Positions 28,734 to 36,700 of a stretch of DNA of 36,700 bases are shown in pieces (within the stretch, counting starts at the first letter, position 1; each line of letters opens with the position of its first letter). Under the pieces are notes generated by a model. It was not told the origin of the DNA, ran no database searches, and saw only the letters and a list, made by a program, of their open reading frames with translations. A program made the translations under genes and the position numbers. This DNA is from Candidatus Dadabacteria bacterium (GTDB lineage Bacteria; Desulfobacterota_D; UBA1144; Nemesobacterales; JADFKM01): assembly GCA_022564935.1 (NCBI GenBank), contig JADFKM010000014.1, positions 1-36,700 of the forward strand. Reading direction: 5' to 3'.

Positions 28734-29490
28734 CTAAATGCCGAGGCCGGAGGTAAACACGAGCATGATCACAAGGCCGGCCATTATGCCCCAGGCGCAA
28801 TCATTCCTGGAACACAGCATCAAGCTCTCGGGAATCAACTCAGCAATTACCAGAAATATCATAGCGCCTCCGGCAAGACCGAGGCTGAAGGCGAGTAGGG
28901 GCTGGAAAAACCACACCAGCAAAAACGCAGGCACCGCAGCCACAGGCTGAGGCACGCTGGAGAATACAGAGTACAGGGCGCATTTAAAGGTAGACACTCC
29001 TTTTGCACGTAGCGGAAGGGAGATGGCAATCCCCTCGGGTATGTTATGGACTGCTATGGCAATGGCCGGCAGGAGTCCGAATTTGAACTCTCCCGTGCCG
29101 TAACCCACACCAATGGCAATGCCCTCGGGTATGCTGTGAATAAACAATAAACATCGTCAAAATAATCAGTACAGACTGCCTGGAGTCATGGAGACTCATG
29201 TTCTCAAGAGTCCAGTCAGTTTTTTCGACGTACTTTCCGGTACGCCAGTAGAAATAAGCCCCCGCTAGAAACCCGATCAGCACATCCCAGACCCTACCCC
29301 TGCGAAGCCCCTGCTCGGCGAGACTGAACACCGAGGCAGAAAGCATCATCCCACCGGCGACCGCATACGCTATACCCTGCATCCTAGAAGACAGCGTCTT
29401 TACGAACGCGAAGGGCACCGCCCCGAGGCCTGTTGCAAGCGCTGTGCCGAGAGCGACCAAAAAAACGTGAAAGACCAGGTTTTCCATCAC
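28734..29490 (-). pseudogene. ZIP-family metal transporter split by a 7-bp tandem duplication
   Basis: The upstream frame (29490 onward) ends ...SVLIILTMFIVYSQHTRGH. The downstream frame has MFIHSIPEGIAIGVGYGTGEFKFGLLPAIAIAVHNIPEGIAISLPL. Removing one copy of the duplicated GTTTATT restores ILTMFIHSIPEGIAIG. Confidence 0.85.
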
Positions 29491-29862
29491 AAAACTCTAC
29501 CTGACGAAAAAAAGAAATAATTTTGTGCCTTGTTGAGTCAGAAAAAAGTTTGTTCTTAACCAGTATCAGGGCTTGGGTAAGGTAACGTTGAGGAGCATCA
29601 ATAAAAACCAACGTGAAGTATATATGCTAACCATCTGATATCAAAGGCATTTTTATGGAAATTTAATCCACTGAATTCAATCAACAAGAGCCCTCCTCGC
29701 AGATAACCGCCCCCTTGTCCTTGTGATTTGTATATGAATAATAGAGTGAAGAACGCTTAGCAAATTACAAAATTCCCGTTATTTTCAACAATTTATGAAA
29801 TATTTGTGCTTTGGGAAAAAATAACCCTTGTAATTTAAAGTAAAATACTTTATATTATTAGT

Positions 29863-29953
29863 AGAAATTAATATGGATACTTAATTCCATCCTCCATCCT
29901 CCTTAAAAACAGGTGGGAGCTTATCCTTCCCCGGGAAGCTCCCACACTTTTTT
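29863..29953 (+). ncRNA. Candidate small RNA ending in a rho-independent terminator
   Basis: Promoter-like TTGTAA (29828-29833), a 17-nt spacer, TATATT (29851-29856), then a C-rich CCATCCTCCATCCTCCTT and a terminator hairpin. No plus-strand CDS lies upstream. Confidence 0.35.
29913..29953. terminator. Likely bidirectional rho-independent terminator
   Basis: Perfect 10-bp stem gtgggagctt (29913-29922) / aagctcccac (29936-29945). It is followed on the plus strand by acTTTTTTT and on the minus strand by ctgTTTTT, so it could also end the pnt transcript. Confidence 0.75.
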
Positions 29954-30065
29954 TAACCCCCCCAAAAAAATCCTATCTTAAAGCTGCTTTTTTTGAAAAG
30001 GCATTGAATTGCAATCCGCAAGCATAGGCTGTTAACAAAACAGTGGTGCTGCGGTAGACATTGCT

Positions 30066-31454
30066 TTAAGCGCTCTTGAGGATATTGGTAATGTCCGTAA
30101 CGGTCTTTTTAGCGTCCCCAAAGACCATCATCGTTTTGTCATCATAGAACAACTCGTTGTCTTCGCCAGAAAAGCCCGGGCTCAGGCTCCTTTTACAGAT
30201 TATAACAGTCCTAGCCTGGTCTGCGTTTAGTATAGGCATGCCGTACAGGGGGCTTCCCTTTTTGTACCTGGCCGCAGGGTTAATAACGTCGTTTGCGCCT
30301 ATGACAAGGACAATGTCCGTGTCTTTGAAATCTTCGTTTATTTCAGTCATATCCAGGAGCAGGTCGTAGGGCACGTTGGCCTCGGCAAGAAGCACGTTCA
30401 TGTGTCCTGGCATTCTCCCTGCCACCGGGTGTATTGCATAGCGAACCTTTATGCCCTTGTCCATGAGTAGTTTTGCCCCCTCTTGAAGCACGTGCTGCGC
30501 CTGGGCGACGGCGAGTCCGTAACCGGGGATTATTATCACCGAATAGGCGTTTTCAAGCATAAGCGCCGCATCCATGGGGGTGTATCTGGTAACGCTTTTC
30601 TTCTCCTCCTCGGATACGACTCCCGTTCCTCCAGCCGTGCCGACAGCGCCGAAGAGCACATTTGCGAGGGAGCGGTTCATGGCCACACACATAATCTTAG
30701 TGAGTATGAGGCCGGAAGCCCCCACGAGTGCGCCGCTTATTATGAGCACGTTGTTCGATATCACAAAGCCTGTGGCCGCGGCAGCAAGGCCCGAATATGA
30801 ATTAAGAAGTGCAATGACGACCGGCATATCGGCGCCTCCAATGCGAATAACCAACGATACGCCCAGGACTGCGGCAATAATAAATACTAAAACGAGCAGA
30901 AGCCACATCGATGGGTTAAAGGCCATCATAATTCCCAAAACCGCACAGACGACAATCAAAATTACGTTGACTACGTGCTGACCCCTGTAAACAATAGGAG
31001 CGCCGGTTAGAAGCCCCTGCAGCTTCGCATAAGCCACCATGCTCCCGGTCAGCGTAACCGTTCCTATAAGCACACTCAGGACAATTGTCACAACCAAATA
31101 CAGCTCAGGGTTTGTTTCCAGGCGCAGAACCCTCGGCCCCACCTCGGCAAACGCCACTAACATAGAAGCCCCTCCGCCAAGCCCGTTGAACACCGCAACC
31201 ATCTGGGGCATCTCGGTAAGCGCCACCCTTTGCGCGGCGATATACCCGACGGCGGAGCCGATTATGATTCCCACCATGATGTACGGCCAGCTGATTATCT
31301 GTCTGTCCAGCAGGGTTATGACTATAGCTATTAACATCCCAAGCATAGCCAGCATATTTCCCCGCCTGGCCGTCCTGGGGGAGCTGAGCATTTTCAAGCC
31401 GAATATAAACAGCACTGCGGCGACTAGGTAGATTAAATTAGTCTGCGCACTCAT
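30066..31454 (-). CDS. pntB: NAD(P) transhydrogenase subunit beta
   Basis: 462 aa with many TM segments and IIPGYGLAVAQAQHVLQE, KVRYAIHPVAGRMPGHMNVLLAEA, VIGANDVINPAA. Confidence 0.95.
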   Translation of the reverse strand: MSAQTNLIYLVAAVLFIFGLKMLSSPRTARRGNMLAMLGMLIAIVITLLDRQIISWPYIMVGIIIGSAVGYIAAQRVALTEMPQMVAVFNGLGGGASMLVAFAEVGPRVLRLETNPELYLVVTIVLSVLIGTVTLTGSMVAYAKLQGLLTGAPIVYRGQHVVNVILIVVCAVLGIMMAFNPSMWLLLVLVFIIAAVLGVSLVIRIGGADMPVVIALLNSYSGLAAAATGFVISNNVLIISGALVGASGLILTKIMCVAMNRSLANVLFGAVGTAGGTGVVSEEEKKSVTRYTPMDAALMLENAYSVIIIPGYGLAVAQAQHVLQEGAKLLMDKGIKVRYAIHPVAGRMPGHMNVLLAEANVPYDLLLDMTEINEDFKDTDIVLVIGANDVINPAARYKKGSPLYGMPILNADQARTVIICKRSLSPGFSGEDNELFYDDKTMMVFGDAKKTVTDITNILKSA

Positions 31455-31505
31455 AGTATTACTCCCTGGGTATTATTCCCCGGCAATCATGTTCCTCTAA
31501 AAACT

Positions 31506-31790
31506 TTATTTTTGCTTCTTAAACATCCCCAGCATCCTGTCGGTTACCTTAAAACCGCCTACGACGTTGACTGTCGCCATTATAACGGCAAACATGCCCA
31601 GTATCGAGCTGACAACCCCGTGGCCTGAGCCTGCGCTTATGAGCGCTCCGACGATGGTAATGCCGGAGATGGCGTTTGAGCCCGACATGAGAGGAGTGTG
31701 GAGAAGAGTAGGCACCTTGGCTATAACTTCAAATCCGACAAGCATAGAAAGAACAAACACATAAAGTGAAAATACGATGATCACCTCCAT
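31506..31790 (-). CDS. pntAB: NAD(P) transhydrogenase alpha subunit, membrane part
   Basis: 94 aa with TM segments and TPLMSGSNAISGITIVGAL. Confidence 0.9.
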   Translation of the reverse strand: MEVIIVFSLYVFVLSMLVGFEVIAKVPTLLHTPLMSGSNAISGITIVGALISAGSGHGVVSSILGMFAVIMATVNVVGGFKVTDRMLGMFKKQK

Positions 31791-31793
31791 AAC

Positions 31794-32948
31794 CTACTCA
31801 CCTCCGTTATTTATGAATTGATCCACCATTTCATTTACGATTTTACCATCCCTGGTCATACAAGCGCCTCCGATGATCTCATCCTCGAAATCAAGCTCAA
31901 AATCCGCCTTCGGGTACAGATGGTTCAGAAGGTTCAACATGTTGCCCGAATACATCTGGCTTGCATGTACGGGCAGGGCGGAGGCGAGATTGGTCTCGCC
32001 AAAAATGCTTACTCCGTGCTTCTCCACCACTTTGTCCGGCTTCGTCAGCTCGCAGTTCCCGCCCGTGCCGGCTGCAATGTCCACTATGACCGAGCCGCTG
32101 GGCATGAGCTTCACCATCTGCTCGGTGATAAGAACCGGAGCGCGCTTCCCAAACACCGCGGCAGTAGTAATTATGGCATCCACCCTCGGCAGTCTCGAAG
32201 CAATGGCCTCCTGCTCTTTTTTGAGGAACTCTTCGGTCATCTCTTTTGCATAACCTTCCTGCGTTTCGACATCTCCTTCGGGAAGCTCCATGGGCACGAA
32301 CTGCGCTCCGAGGCTCTCGATCTGCTCCTTCACCGCCGGGCGCGGGTCAAACGCTTCGACCCTGGCGCCAAGCCGCTTTGCCGTGGCAATGGCCTGAAGC
32401 CCGGCGACGCCGGCGCCTAGAACCAGCACGTTAGCCGGATGAATTGTGCCGGCGGCCGTCATAAGCAGGGGGAAAAATTTGCCCATATTGTCTGCCGCCA
32501 TAAGCACAGCCTTATAACCCACAACGGTCGCCATAGAGCTCAAAGCGTCCATGCTCTGGGCCCGGGCGATACGGGGGATGAATTCCATCGCAAAGCCGGT
32601 TACCTTCTTAGTCGCAAGGATCTTTATCAAGCTGGGGTTCTCGAAAGGGGAAAGAAAGCAAATTAGAACCAAACCATCTTTGAGAAAATCAACTTCTTTA
32701 ATCTTCCCTTTTGTTTGAGGAGGCTGTACCTTAACGACCACTTCACTGTCTAGGTACAACCCCGAGGGGTCTTTAATCACCTTTGCGCCCTGTTCTTTGT
32801 AGTCGTTATCGGAAAACGACGCCCCTTCGCCCGCTCCGCTCTCAACAAACACAACGTGTTCGTTATCTATCAGCCTCGAGACCATAGCGGGCACCAGCGC
32901 AACCCGTCTCTCGCCGTCAACAGTCTCTTTCGCAATACCTATCTTCAA
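31794..32948 (-). CDS. pntAA: NAD(P) transhydrogenase alpha subunit, NAD-binding part
   Basis: 384 aa with MKIGIAKETVDGERRVALVP, VLVLGAGVAGLQAIATAKRLGARVEAFD, ITTAAVFGKRAPVLIT. Confidence 0.94.
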   Translation of the reverse strand: MKIGIAKETVDGERRVALVPAMVSRLIDNEHVVFVESGAGEGASFSDNDYKEQGAKVIKDPSGLYLDSEVVVKVQPPQTKGKIKEVDFLKDGLVLICFLSPFENPSLIKILATKKVTGFAMEFIPRIARAQSMDALSSMATVVGYKAVLMAADNMGKFFPLLMTAAGTIHPANVLVLGAGVAGLQAIATAKRLGARVEAFDPRPAVKEQIESLGAQFVPMELPEGDVETQEGYAKEMTEEFLKKEQEAIASRLPRVDAIITTAAVFGKRAPVLITEQMVKLMPSGSVIVDIAAGTGGNCELTKPDKVVEKHGVSIFGETNLASALPVHASQMYSGNMLNLLNHLYPKADFELDFEDEIIGGACMTRDGKIVNEMVDQFINNGGE

Positions 32949-33460
32949 TGCACTTCTCCTTGTAAATCGTAGAGTTGGAACTCTCCCTCATCCCTCCTGC
33001 TCGTAAGATAGAGTAATTAAAACGCATATGTATTATAACGCAAACCGGATTTAACAGTTCACAGGATTGAAAAAAACGGCGCAAATCCCCTTTTGATTAC
33101 AACGAAATCATACCCCCGAGGCTGCCGCTTTTCTTAACTGCCCCATTTTTTTACCCCGAGGATGTGCATGAATTTATGAAACATAGACAGTAACCAAATC
33201 CGCATAGATTTACAAGACTTGCATAACCATAATTTCCCCCGCTTTGTCAAACAAACAAGACCTCATCTGGCCATACCCGTTAAATAATTTATCCTGATGT
33301 CTTTCACATAGGGTGCCGCTTTCCTCACGCTTCCCGGATGTGTATCAAACCGAAGCTTTAATGTGGCGGGTACACAATCACGATAAATCTTTTGCAATTG
33401 TGCTCCTTTGCGTTGATAATAGTTGGGGGTGGATGAATTTACTTGAGGGAGGTAGAGGGA

Positions 33461-34039
33461 ATGTTGGATATAGTACTTGAGGAGAGGTACCCAAAAGAGG
33501 AAACGCTTGACGACGGCTCGAAAATCGTGATAAGGCCTATGTTGAGTGACGACAAAGAGGGACTGATAAGGCTTTTCAAAAGCGTTCCGGAAGGAGAGCG
33601 CGTATTTCTTCAACACGATGTAATGGACCCTAAAGTTATCGAGGCATGGTGCAGGGAGCTTGACTATTTTCGCGTCCTGCCTCTGCTGGCAATCGATGGG
33701 GACAAAGTGGTCGGAAACGCATCATTAAAACAGCAGAGACGGGGATGGATGTCCCACATCGGGAACGTCAGGGTAGTTGTAGGAAACAATTACAGAAGAA
33801 AGGGTGTGGCGAGAAGGCTTATCGAAGAGCTAATTCATATCGCTCTGAATATCGGTCTCGTAAAGCTCGACGCCGAGTTCATGCTCGACCAGACTAAACC
33901 TATAGAGACGTTCGAGAAGCTCGGCTTCGTAAAGGCGGCCGTCCTTCCCGGGCACGTATGGGACCAGAACGGAGAGCCCCACGACTACGTGCTCATGGTT
34001 CACGACCTGCGTGACAAGGAGTATTTCGCCGTGGATTAG
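33461..34039 (+). CDS. GNAT-family N-acetyltransferase
   Basis: RKGVARRLIEELIHIALNIGLVKLDAEFM and FEKLGFVKAA. ATG 33461 has a strong RBS (GGGAGGTAGAGGGA) and is preferred over the ORF start at 33443. Confidence 0.82.
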   Translation: MLDIVLEERYPKEETLDDGSKIVIRPMLSDDKEGLIRLFKSVPEGERVFLQHDVMDPKVIEAWCRELDYFRVLPLLAIDGDKVVGNASLKQQRRGWMSHIGNVRVVVGNNYRRKGVARRLIEELIHIALNIGLVKLDAEFMLDQTKPIETFEKLGFVKAAVLPGHVWDQNGEPHDYVLMVHDLRDKEYFAVD

Positions 34040-34100
34040 CACAGTTTCACCACATTTTGGCACTCAAAAATAGTTATGACAAAATGGAGGGTGAAGTTCA

Positions 34101-34145
34101 TTGAAGGCAAGCGACATTATGACAAAAAACGCCGGAAATCTCTAA
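34101..34145 (+). pseudogene. Possible truncated start of a CBS-domain protein
   Basis: TTG-initiated MKASDIMTKNAGNL*, resembling the canonical CBS-domain N-terminus MKVxDIMTKN, preceded by GGAGGG. Only 15 codons remain. Confidence 0.35.
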
Positions 34146-34557
34146 TTTTCGCGGTACAGCTTTTGGGTGAGGCTCCAATGTACTATCTTAAATTATTAAA
34201 ACTCAATTTTGCAAAAAAACGTTAACAAACCACAATGACTTTGCTATAATCAATTACCATACGATCTATTTAGTTATCTGAAATGTAATCATTAAAATAT
34301 GACAGTACTGAATTTAGTAATTAATAGTGGCTCTTAAAGATCGAATCATTTCCTATTTCGAAGAAAGAATGAAATAATGTTGTTTATTTAAGTTAGCTCA
34401 AACCTGAGGCGGCTTTCGAAGTTTAGACGCTAAAGGAGAGGTAGTATTGCCAGTAGGTGACTGAGTGAGAGCTTATGAAAATGGTTAGCTAATCTTAAAG
34501 AGAATGTATGTGTTATAGTAAATGCCAGTGCCAAATAAAGAATAGGAGGAGATAACC

Positions 34558-35121
34558 ATGGGTAAACAAGCCAGAGAGGTTGTGGAACAAGCAGGGATCA
34601 ACGTCGAGGAACTGCTAGAGAAGTTGGTCCGGGCAGCGGCTGCGGAGTTTACAACCTATTACTATTACACTATCCTACGGGTGAATTCGATCGGTTTCGA
34701 GGGCGAGGGCATAAAGGAGATCATCGAGGATGCACGCTTGGAAGATCGCAATCACTTCGAAGCGCTGATTCCGAGGATCTATGAGCTAGGTGGGGAGCTT
34801 CCCCGGGACATTAGAAAGTTTGCCGAAGACTCAGCTTGCCCGGATGCTTATCTCCCGGACGATCCTCGAGACATGAAACAGCTTCTGACGGTCTTGGTCG
34901 AGGCGGAGCGCTGTGCTATTCGTGTCTATAGCGAGCTCTGTAACATGACTACCGGTAAGGATCATAGAACTTACGCCCTTTGCCTGGCGGTACTGCATGA
35001 GGAAGTCGAACACGAAGCATGGTTCTCCGAGTTCTTGGAAGAAGGCCCATCTGGACATTTCCGCAGACGGACACCGGGTCAATCCCCGTACGTGTCGGGC
35101 TTTTTGACCGCGAGATTCTAG
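34558..35121 (+). CDS. Dps-like / ferritin-like iron-storage protein
   Basis: 187 aa with [104 protein letters not shown] upstream. Confidence 0.85.
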   Translation: MGKQAREVVEQAGINVEELLEKLVRAAAAEFTTYYYYTILRVNSIGFEGEGIKEIIEDARLEDRNHFEALIPRIYELGGELPRDIRKFAEDSACPDAYLPDDPRDMKQLLTVLVEAERCAIRVYSELCNMTTGKDHRTYALCLAVLHEEVEHEAWFSEFLEEGPSGHFRRRTPGQSPYVSGFLTARF

Positions 35122-35187
35122 CAGCAACAACAAAGTGGGCTCACACGAGCCCCCTGAACGGGTCAGCCAGCTGGGGGGTGAGGATAG

Positions 35188-35553
35188 ATGTATGCGTCTG
35201 AATTAGTAAGTGTAGCTACAAGGGGCGAAATTATGCCGGGGCAGATGAAGGTTGCCGAGATCAACGGAGTTGCTGTTGTTGTAGTCAACCTGGAGGGAGA
35301 CTACTGTGCCTTCGAAGCAACATGCCCTCATCGTCACGGCCCCCTCCATCAAGGCTATATCGGGAAAGATTTCCTCGGGAAAGATTTCATAGAGTGCCCA
35401 TGGCATCACTTCCGGTATGATATCCGAACCGGTGAGAATATCTTTCCGAAGAACGTCTATCCTAATATCGGGAGACTCCAACGAGACCTGCGGTCACTAC
35501 GCACATGGCGAGTTGAAGTTGAAGAGCAGGACATCAAGCTGAGACCGTTCTAG
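35188..35553 (+). CDS. Rieske [2Fe-2S] ferredoxin-type protein
   Basis: 121 aa with CPHRHGPLHQG and CPWHHFRYDIRTGE, the CxH...CxxH Rieske ligands. Confidence 0.92.
   Translation: MYASELVSVATRGEIMPGQMKVAEINGVAVVVVNLEGDYCAFEATCPHRHGPLHQGYIGKDFLGKDFIECPWHHFRYDIRTGENIFPKNVYPNIGRLQRDLRSLRTWRVEVEEQDIKLRPF
35360..35389 (+). repeat. In-frame 15-bp tandem duplication inside the Rieske gene
   Basis: TCGGGAAAGATTTCC TCGGGAAAGATTTCA, encoding GKDFL GKDFI between the two cluster-ligand motifs. Confidence 0.8.
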
Positions 35554-35607
35554 CCACTTATCGGGTCTTGTCGGGCTAAGCAATTGCCCGCGCTGAGCTA
35601 AAGCGCT

Positions 35608-35754
35608 ATGGTTACTGCCGGGTTCAAATGGCCGCCGGAAGTGCTCATCGTCACCGATACCATCACCGCAACGGCGGCCGATACAGTTATGATGCTCATC
35701 CCGCTTCTAGGCATAGGGCTGCGCTCAATACTGCGGAGAAGGGAAGAAGACTAG
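35608..35754 (+). CDS. Short ORF with a C-terminal TM segment, possible gene remnant
   Basis: MVTAGFKWPPEVLIVTDTITATAADTVMMLIPLLGIGLRSILRRREED*, followed by a terminator at 35814-35848. Confidence 0.35.
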   Translation: MVTAGFKWPPEVLIVTDTITATAADTVMMLIPLLGIGLRSILRRREED

Positions 35755-35813
35755 CGCTGTATAATAAGATATAGGGCGGGAGCGACCCTTCCCCCTTCGA
35801 CATGAAAATAAGG

Positions 35814-35848
35814 CCGGGGCGTCCCACAACAGGCGCTCCGGTTTTTTT
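35814..35848 (+). terminator. Rho-independent terminator
   Basis: Stem ccggggcg (35814-35821) / cgctccgg (35834-35841), followed by TTTTTTT. Confidence 0.75.
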
Positions 35849-36122
35849 GTTTTTGCAGGGTGCCGCGTCGCGTGTGCGGCACAAACTTAGGACTTGACGC
35901 AGGATTTGTATTGTGATTGAATTGTTGAGAGTGTGGTTTCTTAGAGGCGCGTGTTTTTAAGGGGTAGCATATACAGGTTTTTAAGGGCATTAATCGGGTT
36001 ATTGCAGCCCTAGACGGACAGGACATGAGTAAGGTGGGTTTAATGGAGACCCGACGCTGCTTTTCCCAAATGAATTCGGTTACAAATCCCGGAAATACAA
36101 TCAATTAAGGAGGATACTTCCT

Positions 36123-36700
36123 ATGAGGAGTAAATATTTCAGTAGATTTTTTGGAGCTATGGCGGTAGCTCTTCTCTTGGGACTGACGTTAGTCCCGATA
36201 ATATCCCAGGCCGCAAACCACATCGTGCCTACGGGAAAGACCACGCAGCAGGCGAGCCAGCTTGTGTTCTGGTACGACCAAGACCAGGATGACGAGGATT
36301 TTCAATCGTTCATACAGGTCACTAATGCCAGCGTGGACACCCCCGTGTGGGTGCATGTGCAGGTATTTGCCAGCAGCAACCCAAGCCCGGGAGACCCCGC
36401 AACGGCCGTGTTTTGCCAGGAGACCAACTTCAATGACTTCTACACCCCCCAGGATACCCACATCTATGATATGGATGATGTTGTTACTAACGACCCTCTG
36501 AACAGTTTCGATGTAGGCGACTTTTCCAGCCCCTGACTCAAAGGGGTTTGTGATCGTTACACCTATTGACGGCCCCGGCACCAGGAACGCCATCGCACAC
36601 CAGCACATGTTCGGCACCACCTATGCCCTTAATAATGAAAAGGAAACATCGTATTTTGTAAGCGCTATGGGCAGGGACGCGGTCAGTTTTTCCACGGGCA
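36123..36700 (+). pseudogene. Secreted hypothetical protein with a likely 1-nt frameshift, running off the window end
   Basis: Signal peptide MRSKYFSRFFGAMAVALLLGLTLVPIISQAA. The frame stops at 36536, but the next frame continues PAPDSKGFVIVTPIDGPGTRNAIAHQHMFGTTYALNNEKETSYFVSAMGRDAVSFSTG. Removing one T from TTTT at 36522-36525 joins them. Confidence 0.65.

Noticed and set aside
1-36700. CRISPR array
   Set aside because: No regularly spaced direct repeats were seen anywhere in the window, and no Cas-like proteins.

Overview
This is a bacterial window of 36.7 kb, mostly housekeeping and metabolic genes: hflX, a MaoC-type hydratase, an M28 peptidase, threonine synthase, an ABC ATPase, thiE, a GlcD-type oxidase, dnaB, glycerate kinase, a NuoE-like protein, a HerA-like ATPase, argH, pntAA/AB/B, a GNAT acetyltransferase, a Dps-like ferritin and a Rieske protein, plus one tRNA-Glu. 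The standout region is a compact six-gene minus-strand cluster (about 18934-24445). It encodes a decaheme OmcA/MtrC-like lipoprotein, a small diheme lipoprotein, an outer-membrane beta-barrel, a heptaheme lipoprotein, a tetraheme cytochrome and a divergent monoheme cytochrome, for 24 CxxCH motifs in total. The gene content suggests a porin-cytochrome conduit for trans-outer-membrane electron transfer, in an arrangement that differs from the textbook MtrCAB and OmbB-OmaB-OmcB sets. The window also holds several genes broken by small lesions: a ZIP transporter with a precise 7-bp tandem duplication, a split small membrane protein, a frameshifted secreted protein and a decayed IS1595-like transposase. 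Gene remnants are also present (methyltransferase tail, IS5-like transposase piece, CBS-domain start). hflX appears to start at an AUA codon. One hairpin terminator is preceded by promoter-like sequence and CCUCC repeats, making it a candidate small RNA. All calls come from reading the sequence and the supplied ORFs; no database search was run.
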